Positions 52,135 to 59,911 of a stretch of DNA of 64,000 nucleotides are shown in pieces. Below the pieces are notes generated by a model. It made no database searches and was not told where the DNA came from. It saw nothing but the letters and a program-made list of their open reading frames with translations. Where the stretch lies: the NCBI GenBank assembly GCA_036522835.1, contig DATDFB010000125.1:9259-73258 (forward strand). Reading direction: 5' to 3'. The position numbers and the translations under genes were made by a program. Each line of letters begins with the position of its first letter. Within the stretch, counting starts at the first letter, position 1. This stretch comes from DATDFB01 sp036522835. Its GTDB lineage: Bacteria > Acidobacteriota > Thermoanaerobaculia > Gp7-AA8.

Positions 52135-53712
52135 ATGCACGCCGTCATGCAAGACTTCCCCCTCACCCTCCATCACATCGTCTGGCGGATGGAGAAGCTC
52201 TTCGCGCGCAAACCGATCGTGACGAAGCGCGAGCAGGGGCTGCACCGCTACACCTACGCCGACCTGGCCGCCCGCGCCCGGCGCCTCGCCGCCGCCCTCA
52301 CCCGCCTCGGTGTGCAGCGCGGCGACCGCGTGGCCACGCTGGCGTGGAACAACTACCGCCACGTGGAGCTCTACTACGCGGTGCCGTGCATGGGGGCGGT
52401 GCTGCACACGCTGAATCTGCGGCTCTCGCCGGAGCAGCTCGCGTTCATCGCCAACGACGCCGGCGACTCGGTGATCGTCGTCGACGAGTCGCTGCTGCCG
52501 CTCCTGGAGACATTCCGCAACGACGTTCGCACGCTGCGGCACGTGATCGTCATGAACGACGACGACTACGAGACGCGCCTCGCCGCCGAGTCGCCCGACT
52601 TCGTCTGGCCCGAGCTCGACGAGCGCGCGCCGGCGGCGATGTGCTACACCTCGGGCACGACCGGGCATCCGAAAGGCGTCGTCTACAGCCACCGCTCGAC
52701 GTTCCTGCACTCGCTGTCGATGCAGTTGGCCTCGACCATCGCCATCGACGAGCACGACGTGCTGCTGCCGATCGTGCCGATGTTTCACGCCAACGCCTGG
52801 GGCCTCCCCTACGCCGCGGCGATGGCCGGCGCGTCGTTCATCCTCCCCGACCGCTGGATGGGCGACGCCGAGGCGATGATCGAGCTGGCCATCGACGAGA
52901 AGGCCACGTGGATCGGCGCTGTGCCGACGATCTGGGTGGCCATCCTCTCCCGCCTCAACGGCCGCAAGCTGCCCGTGCGCGAAGCCATGTCGGGCGGCTC
53001 GGCGGTGCCGCGCGCGCTCTTCGAGTCGCTCGACCGCCACGGCGTCAGTCTCGTGCACGCCTGGGGCATGACCGAGACCTCGCCTCTCGCGACCTACTGC
53101 CATCCGCGCTCGTGGCATGACGGCGACGTGATGTCGATCCGCGTCACGCAAGGCCCGCCGGTGCCGGGCGTGGAGCTGCGCATCTGCGATCTCGACAGCG
53201 GCGCGGAGCTGCCGTGGGACGGCGTGGCCTTCGGCGAGATCCAGGTGCGCGGGCCGTGGGTCTGCGCCGGCTACCACAACGGCGCCGACGCGACGCGCAT
53301 GACGGATGACGGCTGGTTCCGCACCGGCGACGTGGCCACGGTGTCGCCAGACGGCTACGTGACGATCGTCGACCGCGCCAAGGACGTGATCAAGTCGGGC
53401 GGCGAGTGGGTGTCGTCGGTGGAGCTGGAGAACGCCATCATGGCCCATCCGAAAGTGCTCGAGGCGGCGGTGATCGGTCTCGCCCATCCGACGTGGCAGG
53501 AGCGTCCCGTCGGCTTCGTCGTCCCGCGCCCGGAGTTCCGCGGCGATCTTTCTGCCGAGGAGATCCTCGGACATCTGTCGCAGCACTTCATGAAGTGGTG
53601 GATCCCGGACGAGATCCGCTTCATCGACGAGGTGCCGAAGACGTCCGTCGGAAAGTTCGACAAGAAAGCGCTGCGGGCGCGGGCGGAGCCGCTCCGGGCA
53701 ACGTCGTCCTGA
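52135..53712 (+). CDS. Fatty-acyl-CoA synthetase/AMP-dependent ligase
   Basis: Activates a carboxylic acid (likely medium- or long-chain fatty acid) to its CoA thioester via an acyl-adenylate. 525 residues. AMP-binding motif YTSGTTGHPKGV starts at Y171, with GGSAVPRALFESL, HAWGMTETSP, GWFRTGDVATV and the C-terminal lysine motif KTSVGKFDKKALR. Length normal. ATG 52135 is used; a second ATG lies at 52147. No ribosome-binding site is visible because the heptamer hairpin ends 8 bp upstream. It resembles medium-chain acyl-CoA ligases of the FadD/AlkK group. Confidence 0.92.
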   Translation: MHAVMQDFPLTLHHIVWRMEKLFARKPIVTKREQGLHRYTYADLAARARRLAAALTRLGVQRGDRVATLAWNNYRHVELYYAVPCMGAVLHTLNLRLSPEQLAFIANDAGDSVIVVDESLLPLLETFRNDVRTLRHVIVMNDDDYETRLAAESPDFVWPELDERAPAAMCYTSGTTGHPKGVVYSHRSTFLHSLSMQLASTIAIDEHDVLLPIVPMFHANAWGLPYAAAMAGASFILPDRWMGDAEAMIELAIDEKATWIGAVPTIWVAILSRLNGRKLPVREAMSGGSAVPRALFESLDRHGVSLVHAWGMTETSPLATYCHPRSWHDGDVMSIRVTQGPPVPGVELRICDLDSGAELPWDGVAFGEIQVRGPWVCAGYHNGADATRMTDDGWFRTGDVATVSPDGYVTIVDRAKDVIKSGGEWVSSVELENAIMAHPKVLEAAVIGLAHPTWQERPVGFVVPRPEFRGDLSAEEILGHLSQHFMKWWIPDEIRFIDEVPKTSVGKFDKKALRARAEPLRATSS

Positions 53713-53735
53713 CCGGACGCCGCACTGCGTCCACG

Positions 53736-54057
53736 CCGCGCCGCATTGGCACACGCCCCGTGTACCAATGGATCCATGCCGCGCCACATTGGATCCACGC
53801 CGCGCCACATTGGTACGTGCCGCGTGTACTAATGGTTCCACGCTGCGCCGCATTGGTACACACCTCGTGTACCAATGGGTCCATGCCGCGCCGCATTGGC
53901 GCATACGCCGTGTACCAACGGGTCTACGCCGCGCCGCATTGGTACACACACCGTGTACCACTGGGTCTGTGCTGCGCCGCATTGGTACACACGCCGTGTA
54001 CCAATGGGTCCGTGCCGCGCCGCATTGGTACACGTCCCGTGTACCAATGGCGCACAC
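53736..54057. repeat. Tandem array of 43-bp palindrome-containing repeats
   Basis: Seven full 43-bp units (53736-53778, 53800-53842, 53843-53885, 53886-53928, 53929-53971, 53972-54014, 54015-54057) plus one 21-bp truncated unit (53779-53799). The core in each full unit is close to TTGGTACAC-N5-GTGTACCAA, a 9-bp inverted repeat; the other 20 bp (TGGGTCCGTGCCGCGCCGCA type) are also conserved. The period is not a multiple of three, so it is not coding. It fills the gap between convergent acyl-CoA ligase and GNAT genes, downstream of parAB. Confidence 0.9.
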
Positions 54058-54063
54058 CGCCGG

Positions 54064-54483
54064 TTACAGGGTTTTCCGAAAGCGGATGCCGCTGCGCGTG
54101 AAGCCGATGCCCTCGTAGAACGCGTGCGCGTCGGCGCGATGCAAGCCGGAGCCGACGTTCACGCGCGCGCAGCCGCGGCGGCGGGCGAAGTCGACGAGGT
54201 CCTCGACCAGAGCGCGGCCGACGCCGCGGCGGCGCGCGTTGCCGCTGACGACGAGCGCGGTGATGAGGCCGATCGGCTCGTCGTGCTCGAGGCCGGGATG
54301 CACTTGCAGCGAGCCGACGCCGAGGATCGTCTCGCCGTCCGCGAAAATGCGCACGGTGAAGTCGTCGCGCGCGGCGAGCGTCGCCAGACGCGCGCGGGCC
54401 TGCGCCTCCGTCGTCGGATACCCGAGCTCGCCCAGGAGCGCGGCCACCTGCGCCGCGTCGGCGGCGGTCGCGTCGCGGATCAC
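54064..54483 (-). CDS. GNAT family N-acetyltransferase
   Basis: 139 residues. IRDATAADAAQVAALLGELGYPTTEAQARARLATL at the N-terminus, ALVVSGNARRRGVGRALVEDLVDFARRRGCARVNVGSGLHRADAHAFYEGIGFTRSGIRFRK at the C-terminus, with the acetyl-CoA loop RRRGVG. ATG 54483 overlaps the parB stop by 4 nt, so it is the third cistron of parA-parB-GNAT. Substrate unknown. Confidence 0.9.
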   Translation of the reverse strand: MIRDATAADAAQVAALLGELGYPTTEAQARARLATLAARDDFTVRIFADGETILGVGSLQVHPGLEHDEPIGLITALVVSGNARRRGVGRALVEDLVDFARRRGCARVNVGSGLHRADAHAFYEGIGFTRSGIRFRKTL

Positions 54484-55310
54484 GCTTCCGACTCGAGCCG
54501 CCGCAGCAGCTCGCGCAGCGCGTCGGCGATCTCGCGCTTCTCCACGTTCGCCTTGCGGAACTGGAGGTTCACGCTGAACGGCAGCGACTTGTCCTTCACC
54601 TGCCAGACGAAGTTCTTCGGCCGCCCGGCCGTCTTCTTCGGCGCCGCCGTCTGCCTGCGCACGTCGTCGCGCGTCAGCTCGCCGGCGGCGACGCTGCGAA
54701 CGATCGTCTCCATCGCCCCTTCATCGCCGGCGCGGGCGATCTGCACGAGCACCGACTTGTTCGAGATCCCGGCCTCGCGGCACATGGCCCGGATGCGGTC
54801 GGGGATGTCGTTGATCAGCAGCGTCTCCGTCACCGTCGTGCGCGACTTGCCGATGACCGTCGAGATCCGCTCGTGCGTGTAGCCGAAGCGCTGCTGCAGC
54901 AGGAGCAGCCCCTCCGCCTCCTCGAAGGGCGTCAGGTCCTTGCGCTGGATATTCTCGATCAGCGCGATCTCGAGCGTTTCCTTGTCGTCGGCGTCGAGCT
55001 CGATGGCCGGGATCTCGTCGAGGCCGGCCAGCGTGGCCGCGCGATACCGCCGTTCGCCGGAGATGATCTGGTAGCGGCTCGGGGCGATCTGGCGCACGAG
55101 GATCGGCTCGAGGACGCCCTTCTCGCGGATCGACGACGCCAGCTCCTCGATGTTGCCGAGCGAGGTGCGCGGCTGCTCGGCGTTCGGCTCGATGAGCTGG
55201 AGCGGAATCATCGATCCGATGTGCTGTCCCGACCGGCGCGTCAGCTCTTCGACGAAGTGCGCGTCGTGGCGCATGCTGGCGCGCTCGGGAAGTCCTCGTT
55301 TCATGGCCAT
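54480..55310 (-). CDS. parB: Chromosome partitioning protein ParB
   Basis: CTP-dependent parS-binding clamp. 276 residues from ATG 55310. ParB N-terminal block with IPLQLIEPNAEQPRT, then GERRYRAATLAGLDEIPAI (the CTP-binding GERR), helix-turn-helix region IENIQRKDLTPFEEAEGLLLLQQRFGYTHERISTVIGKSRTTVTETLLI, and a C-terminal dimerisation region. A tail segment resembles SpoOJ-type proteins of large genomes. Begins 1 bp after the parA stop. No consensus parS (TGTTTCACGTGAAACA) was found by eye in the window. Confidence 0.93.
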   Translation of the reverse strand: MAMKRGLPERASMRHDAHFVEELTRRSGQHIGSMIPLQLIEPNAEQPRTSLGNIEELASSIREKGVLEPILVRQIAPSRYQIISGERRYRAATLAGLDEIPAIELDADDKETLEIALIENIQRKDLTPFEEAEGLLLLQQRFGYTHERISTVIGKSRTTVTETLLINDIPDRIRAMCREAGISNKSVLVQIARAGDEGAMETIVRSVAAGELTRDDVRRQTAAPKKTAGRPKNFVWQVKDKSLPFSVNLQFRKANVEKREIADALRELLRRLESEA

Positions 55311-55311
55311 C

Positions 55312-56067
55312 TCATACCCTCGACAGGATCTCTTCGGACAGCGAGTAGTACTCCATCGCCCCGCTCGACCGAGGAGCAAAGGTGAAGATCGACTCCTTGT
55401 ACGCCGGGCTCTCCTCGAGCCGGATCGACTTGGTGATGACGGTGTTGAACAGCCGCTCGCCGAAGACCTGCCCGATCTGCTCGTGAATGTCGCGCGCCAG
55501 CGTGGTGCGCTTGTCGTGCATGGTGATGACCACGCCGAGGAGCTGCAGATTCGGGTTCGGCCGGGCCTTGATCTTCTCGATGGTCTCCAGGAGATCGTCC
55601 GTCCCCTCCAGCGCGAAGTACGACGACTGGATCGGCACGAGGACGTGCGTCGAGGCCACGAGGGCGTTGACGGTGATCATGCCGAGCGTGGGCGGCGTGT
55701 CGATGAAGATGTAGTCGTACTCGTTGGCCGCGTCCTTCATCTTGTCCTTGAGCCGGAACGGCCCATCGAGCTCCCCGATGAGCTTCGACTCGAGCTTGGC
55801 CAAGGCGATCTTCGACGGCGCCAGCCAGAGGTTCGCCAACTGCGTCGGCACGATGACGTCGGGAAAGGAGAGCTCCTCGCTCACCAGAACATCGAACATC
55901 GACTTCGTGACCGACCGGGGGTCGATATACGACATCGTCGAGTTCGCCTGAGGATCGAGGTCGATGAGGAGGGTTTTGAAGCCTTTGTTGGCGACCGCGG
56001 CGGAGAGGTTGATGGCGGTGGTGGTCTTGCCGACTCCACCCTTTTGGTTGGCTACAGTGATGATCAT
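55312..56067 (-). CDS. parA: Chromosome partitioning ATPase ParA
   Basis: Deviant Walker ATPase that positions ParB-parS complexes. 251 residues from ATG 56067: KGGVGKTTTAIN at 9-20 with the signature Lys, LLIDLDPQANSTMSYI, YDYIFIDTPPTLG and VLVPIQSSYFALEG. A TTG at 56091 is open upstream but lies 3 nt before a TACAAT box on this strand, so ATG 56067 is preferred. Heads parA-parB-GNAT. Confidence 0.93.
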   Translation of the reverse strand: MIITVANQKGGVGKTTTAINLSAAVANKGFKTLLIDLDPQANSTMSYIDPRSVTKSMFDVLVSEELSFPDVIVPTQLANLWLAPSKIALAKLESKLIGELDGPFRLKDKMKDAANEYDYIFIDTPPTLGMITVNALVASTHVLVPIQSSYFALEGTDDLLETIEKIKARPNPNLQLLGVVITMHDKRTTLARDIHEQIGQVFGERLFNTVITKSIRLEESPAYKESIFTFAPRSSGAMEYYSLSEEILSRV

Positions 56068-56091
56068 CTTGGACTTCTTGGATTGTATCAA

Positions 56092-56437
56092 TGAGCGGTT
56101 CGCGGTCGATGTACTACCGCACGCGGACCTTCGGCCGCGGCGGTTCGCCGCAAGCGAGCCGACGCTTCGCGCGGCTCATTGTCGGCGGTCGAAAAATTGC
56201 CGCCGTTGCTCGACGCGCGGATCGTGCGCTGTGGGCATGGGCCATCCAGGCTGGTTTGCCGTCGCTGAGCGCCACGAAGATCGGCGCCTCCACCTGCAGC
56301 GCGAAGGAGCCGACGCTACGCGCGGCTCATCGCGTGCGCTGTGGGACCACACATGCAGGCTGCCCTGCCGTCGCTGAGCCGCGCGCGAAGCGCGCCGGCT
56401 CCTGCACGGCAGATATCGCGGCCGAAGGCCCGCGATA
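56092..56437. other. Intergenic region with internal duplications and a copy of nuclease-gene sequence
   Basis: No gene supported. The segment GAGCCGACGCTTCGCGCGGC (56156) recurs at 56307 with one change, and CGTGCGCTGTGGG (56223) recurs at 56333, each followed by related sequence through GCCGTCGCTGAGC. Between them, 56270-56293 is identical for 24 bp (CGCCACGAAGATCGGCGC and on) to 56555-56578 inside the adjacent bifunctional nuclease gene. The region looks like a decayed patchwork of local duplications. Confidence 0.5.
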
Positions 56438-56439
56438 TC
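56376..56439 (-). terminator. Double hairpin after the bifunctional nuclease gene
   Basis: Hairpin 1 (56412-56439) pairs GATATCGCGG with CCGCGATATC and includes the first bases of the stop codon. Hairpin 2 (56376-56401) pairs GAGCC-GCGCGC with GCGCGC-GGCTC around a TTCG-like loop. No U-tract follows, so they may protect the 3' end or slow polymerase rather than terminate on their own. Confidence 0.5.
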
Positions 56440-56929
56440 ACATCTTGTACTTCCCCAGATCCTCGACGTCGAGTTGCTCGAAGAGCTTCTTCGTCTTCTC
56501 GTCCACGTCCTCGGAATCCGGCGTGATCGTCTGCGCCTGCTCCAGCACCGTCTGCGCCACGAAGATCGGCGCCTCCACGCGCAGCGCCAGCGCGATGGCA
56601 TCGCTCGGCCGCGCGTCGAGTTCCAGCGTCCGCTGTCCTGCGATCACGCGGATCTGCGCGAAGAACGTCGAATCCCGCAGATCATTGATCACCACCCGCG
56701 TCACCCGCCCGTCGAGCTCGGAGATCATATTTTTCAGCAGATCGTGCGTCATCGGCCGCGGCGTGGTCACGTTCTCGAGCTGCAGCGCGATCGCGTTCGC
56801 TTCGAAAATCCCGACCCAGATCGGGAGGAAAAACTTCTCCTCCTCGTCCTTGAGCACGACGATCGGCGAGTTCGAGACAGGGTCGAGCATCAACCCTTTG
56901 ATACTCATCGGAACCAGTGTTGTGTTCAT
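56438..56929 (-). CDS. Bifunctional nuclease family protein (DUF151)
   Basis: 163 residues from ATG 56929 with GGAGG 10 nt upstream. VPMSIKGLMLDPVSNSPIVVLKDEEEKFFLPIWVGIFEANAIALQLENV, HDLLKNMISELDGRVTRVVINDLRDSTFFAQIRV and ELDARPSDAIALALRVEAPIFVAQTVLEQA define DUF151. Characterised relatives have RNase/DNase activity in plants and hyperthermophiles. Follows the LysR regulator on the same strand with 5 bp between. A 24-bp copy of its C-terminal coding region lies in the intergenic patchwork downstream. Confidence 0.92.
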   Translation of the reverse strand: MNTTLVPMSIKGLMLDPVSNSPIVVLKDEEEKFFLPIWVGIFEANAIALQLENVTTPRPMTHDLLKNMISELDGRVTRVVINDLRDSTFFAQIRVIAGQRTLELDARPSDAIALALRVEAPIFVAQTVLEQAQTITPDSEDVDEKTKKLFEQLDVEDLGKYKM

Positions 56930-56934
56930 GAACG

Positions 56935-57864
56935 CTATCCGGCCTCCCACTTTACTCCCAGCATCTCCCGCAGCCAAGCCTGCGCCGGATCGCTCTGCGT
57001 CCGCTGGTGCCACAGCATGGTGATGGCGATCTGCGGCATCGGCAGCGGCGACCGGAATACGCGCAGCCCTCGCCCCGCCGCCTCGGCGCGCGCGACGCGC
57101 TCGGGCACCAGCGCGACGCAATCGCTCGTCTCCACCACGCGCGGCAGCATCAGCATGTGCGGCACCGTCACCGCGATGCGCCGCGCGAGATTCCGCGCAG
57201 CCAGCAGCGTGTCGGTCATCCCCGTGCGCTCGCCGCGCGGGTACATCACCCGCGCGTGCGGCAGCGAGAGGAACGTGCGCAGGTCCATCCGACCGCGAAC
57301 CTTGGGATGCCGTTTGCGCACGATGCAGACGAAGCGGTCCGTGGCCAGCTTCCGGGCCATGAGCTGCGACGAGAACGTCGTCTCCGGAAACAGGCCGATG
57401 GCAAGCTCCGCCTCGCCGTTCTGCAGCGACTCGACCGGCGGCTCGAACAAAGATCCGGTGCGCATCGTGCGGATCGCGGCCTGCGGCGCCTTGGCCAGGA
57501 TCCGCGGAATCAGCGGCGCCAGAAACGCGAACTCGACGTAGTCGTTCGTCACGATCCGGAACTCGTGCCGCGCCGTGCGGGCGTCGAACGGCGGCGGCTG
57601 CTCGAGCGCTTGCCGCAGTTGCGCGAGCGCGGCCGAGATCGGGTCCATGAGCTGCCGCGCGCGCGGCGTCGGCTGCATCCGCCCGTTGCGCCGCACGAAC
57701 AGCGGGTCGCCCATCAGCCGGCGCAGGCGGCCCAACGCGCCGCTCACCGCCGGCTGGCTCAGCCCCACCTTGTCGGCGGCGCGGGTGACGTTCTGCTCGC
57801 GCGCCAGCGCCTCGAACACCAGCAGGAGATTCAGGTCGAGCGACTCCAGCGTCACGCTATCCAT
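56935..57864 (-). CDS. LysR-type transcriptional regulator
   Basis: 309 residues: N-terminal winged helix (LDLNLLLVFEALAREQNVTRAADKVGLSQPAVSGALGRLRRLMGDPLFVRR, residues 8-58) and a substrate-binding domain of NodD/LinR-type sequence. TAGTAT lies 7 nt before ATG 57864, again a leaderless start. Target genes and inducer unknown; the divergent S9 peptidase at 57932 and the downstream nuclease gene are the nearest candidates. Confidence 0.93.
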   Translation of the reverse strand: MDSVTLESLDLNLLLVFEALAREQNVTRAADKVGLSQPAVSGALGRLRRLMGDPLFVRRNGRMQPTPRARQLMDPISAALAQLRQALEQPPPFDARTARHEFRIVTNDYVEFAFLAPLIPRILAKAPQAAIRTMRTGSLFEPPVESLQNGEAELAIGLFPETTFSSQLMARKLATDRFVCIVRKRHPKVRGRMDLRTFLSLPHARVMYPRGERTGMTDTLLAARNLARRIAVTVPHMLMLPRVVETSDCVALVPERVARAEAAGRGLRVFRSPLPMPQIAITMLWHQRTQSDPAQAWLREMLGVKWEAG

Positions 57865-57871
57865 AGGCCCG

Positions 57872-57877
57872 ATACTA
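57872..57877 (-). promoter_or_regulatory. Leaderless-type -10 box TAGTAT for the LysR gene
   Basis: TAGTAT, seven bases (CGGGCCT), then ATG 57864. The divergent S9 gene box lies about 42 bp away, so a regulator bound between could affect both. Confidence 0.55.
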
Positions 57878-57918
57878 CTCGTACGAACAATCGATGAGCA
57901 TGATGGCGCCGCGAGCGC

Positions 57919-57924
57919 TACCTT
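57919..57924 (+). promoter_or_regulatory. Leaderless-type -10 box TACCTT
   Basis: TACCTT followed by seven bases and ATG 57932 of the S9 peptidase. GAGGG within the gap could alternatively serve as a ribosome-binding site on a longer message. Confidence 0.4.
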
Positions 57925-57931
57925 TGAGGGC

Positions 57932-59911
57932 ATGTACAGACGACCGGCAGTGGCGATCCTCTTCCTGATGCTGGCCTGGCGCGCCGCCGCCGAGCCGCCG
58001 CGCCTCATTCCCCGCGAGCTCCTCTTCGGCAATCCCACGCGCTTCTCGCCGCGCCTCGCGCCCGACGGGAAGTCGCTGGCCTGGATTGCGCCGGACGACA
58101 AGGGCGTGCTGAACGTTTGGGCGGGCGCGCTCGACGGCAGCGGCGCGAAGCTCGTCACGCACGAGCGGCGTCCGCTGTGGGAGTTCCAGTGGAGCGGCGA
58201 CGGCACTCGGGTGCTCTTCCCCGAGGATGGCGACGGCGACGAAGTGACCCACATCTTCTGTGCCGACGTCGCCAGCGGAAACGTGCGCGACCTCACGCCC
58301 TTCCGCGGCGTGCGCGCGCAGAACGTCATCGTCAGCACGAGAAAGCCGAACGAGATCCTGGTCGGCCTCAACCTCCGCGACCGGCGCCTCTTCGACATGC
58401 ACCGCGTCAACCTCGAGACCGGCGCGGTGACGCTCGAGGCGGCCAATCCCGGCGACGTCAACTCCTGGACGGTCGACGGGAACTTCGTCATCCGCGCCCT
58501 GACGGCCTACGACGCGAACGCAAACAGCGTCGTGCGCGTCCGCGACAGCGCCGCGGCACCGTGGCGCGATCTCCTGGTCATCCCGTTCGAGCGAGCCACA
58601 ATCGCGGGACAGATCGCCATCGGCAGCCTCGTGGCGGGATTCGCGCCGGGCGGCAAGAGTCTCTACGTGGCCTCGACGCTCCACTCCGATACCGCCCGCC
58701 TCGAGCGCGTCGATGCCGCGACCGGCAAGACCCTCGAAGTCATCGCCGAAGATCCGAACGCCGACATCGACGAAGCCTGGCCGCTCGCGTATCCCGCCGT
58801 GATGCTCAACCCTCGCACGGGCGCGATCGAGGCCGCGCGCTTCAACTACCTCGAGCCGAAGTGGCGCTTCGCCGGCGACGCCATCGCCGCGGAGATGCAG
58901 CGCATCGAGCGCGAGACCGACGGCTACGTCAAGGTCATCGACCGCGACATCGCCGACCGGCGCTGGCTCCTGGTCTCGCATTCGCCCGAGCGGCCTGACT
59001 GGTACTACCTCTACGAGCGCCCCTCCAAGACCCTGACGAAGCTCTTCACCACCAAACCGGAGCTCCTCGGCTACACGTTCGCCAAGCCGAAGCCGCTCGT
59101 CATCGCCGCGCGCGACGGAATGCAGTTGGTCAGCTACCTGACCCTCCCGCCCGGGAGCGACGGCCGCAACCTCCCGCTCATCGTCTTTCCGCACGGCGGA
59201 CCTTGGGAGCGGGACAGCATGTACTGGAACACCGAGCTGCAGTTCTATGCGAATCGCGGCTATGCGGTGCTGCAGGTCAACTACCGCGGCTCCACCGGCC
59301 TAGGCATCAAGTACTACAACGCCGGCAACGGCCAGCTCGGGCGCGGCATGAACGAGGATCTGTACGACGCCGTGCGCTGGGCCGTGGCCCAGGGCATCGC
59401 CGACCCGAAGCGCATTGCCATGCGCGGCGACTCGATGGGCGGCTACGCGACGCTGCGCGCGATCACCACGCATCCGGAGATGTTCGCGTGCGCCGTCGTC
59501 GGGGTCGGCCCGAGCGACGTGAAGGCGCTGATCTCCTCGTTTCCCCCGTATTGGGTCGCCGCAACGAATCGCTGGATCCGCCGCATCGGCGACGTCGTTC
59601 ACGACGAGACGCTGAACCGCGCCATCTCGCCGCTTTACGATGCCGCGAAGATCGCCATGCCGCTCTTTGTCCAGGCCGGAGGCAACGATCCGCGCGTGAA
59701 GCTCGAACAATCCGATTGGATCGTGAAGGCGGTGCGCGATGCCGGGCATCCGGTCACATATGTGATGTATCCCGACGAAGGACACGGCATCGATCGCACG
59801 GAGAACGCCATCGACCTCTTCGCCCGCCTCGACCCGTTCCTCGCCCAATGCTTAGGCGGCCGCTCCGAGCCCTTCGTCAAAGTCGAGGGCACGTCCGCGG
59901 AGGTTCGATGA
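57932..59911 (+). CDS. Secreted S9 family peptidase
   Basis: 659 residues from ATG 57932: signal peptide (VAILFLMLAWRAAA-EP), PD40-like repeats (RFSPRLAPDGKSLAWIAPDD, WEFQWSGDGTRVLFPEDG), and an alpha/beta-hydrolase domain with Ser501 (GDSMGG), Asp586 (GGNDPRV) and His618 (DEGHG). PHGGPWERDSMYWNTELQFYANRGYAVLQVNYRGS is typical of acylaminoacyl-peptidase relatives. Divergent from a LysR gene. The stop abuts the miaB stop (TGATCA). Third S9 peptidase in the window. Confidence 0.92.
   Translation: MYRRPAVAILFLMLAWRAAAEPPRLIPRELLFGNPTRFSPRLAPDGKSLAWIAPDDKGVLNVWAGALDGSGAKLVTHERRPLWEFQWSGDGTRVLFPEDGDGDEVTHIFCADVASGNVRDLTPFRGVRAQNVIVSTRKPNEILVGLNLRDRRLFDMHRVNLETGAVTLEAANPGDVNSWTVDGNFVIRALTAYDANANSVVRVRDSAAAPWRDLLVIPFERATIAGQIAIGSLVAGFAPGGKSLYVASTLHSDTARLERVDAATGKTLEVIAEDPNADIDEAWPLAYPAVMLNPRTGAIEAARFNYLEPKWRFAGDAIAAEMQRIERETDGYVKVIDRDIADRRWLLVSHSPERPDWYYLYERPSKTLTKLFTTKPELLGYTFAKPKPLVIAARDGMQLVSYLTLPPGSDGRNLPLIVFPHGGPWERDSMYWNTELQFYANRGYAVLQVNYRGSTGLGIKYYNAGNGQLGRGMNEDLYDAVRWAVAQGIADPKRIAMRGDSMGGYATLRAITTHPEMFACAVVGVGPSDVKALISSFPPYWVAATNRWIRRIGDVVHDETLNRAISPLYDAAKIAMPLFVQAGGNDPRVKLEQSDWIVKAVRDAGHPVTYVMYPDEGHGIDRTENAIDLFARLDPFLAQCLGGRSEPFVKVEGTSAEVR

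Noticed and set aside
53736..54057. CRISPR array
   Set aside because: Repeats are contiguous 43-bp units in which the part between palindromes is also conserved; there are no unique spacers and no cas genes.
52093..54057. Long minus-strand frame across the repeat array and acyl-CoA ligase gene
   Set aside because: The array period (43) is not a multiple of three, so the peptide is not periodic, and the rest is antisense to a clear ligase gene.
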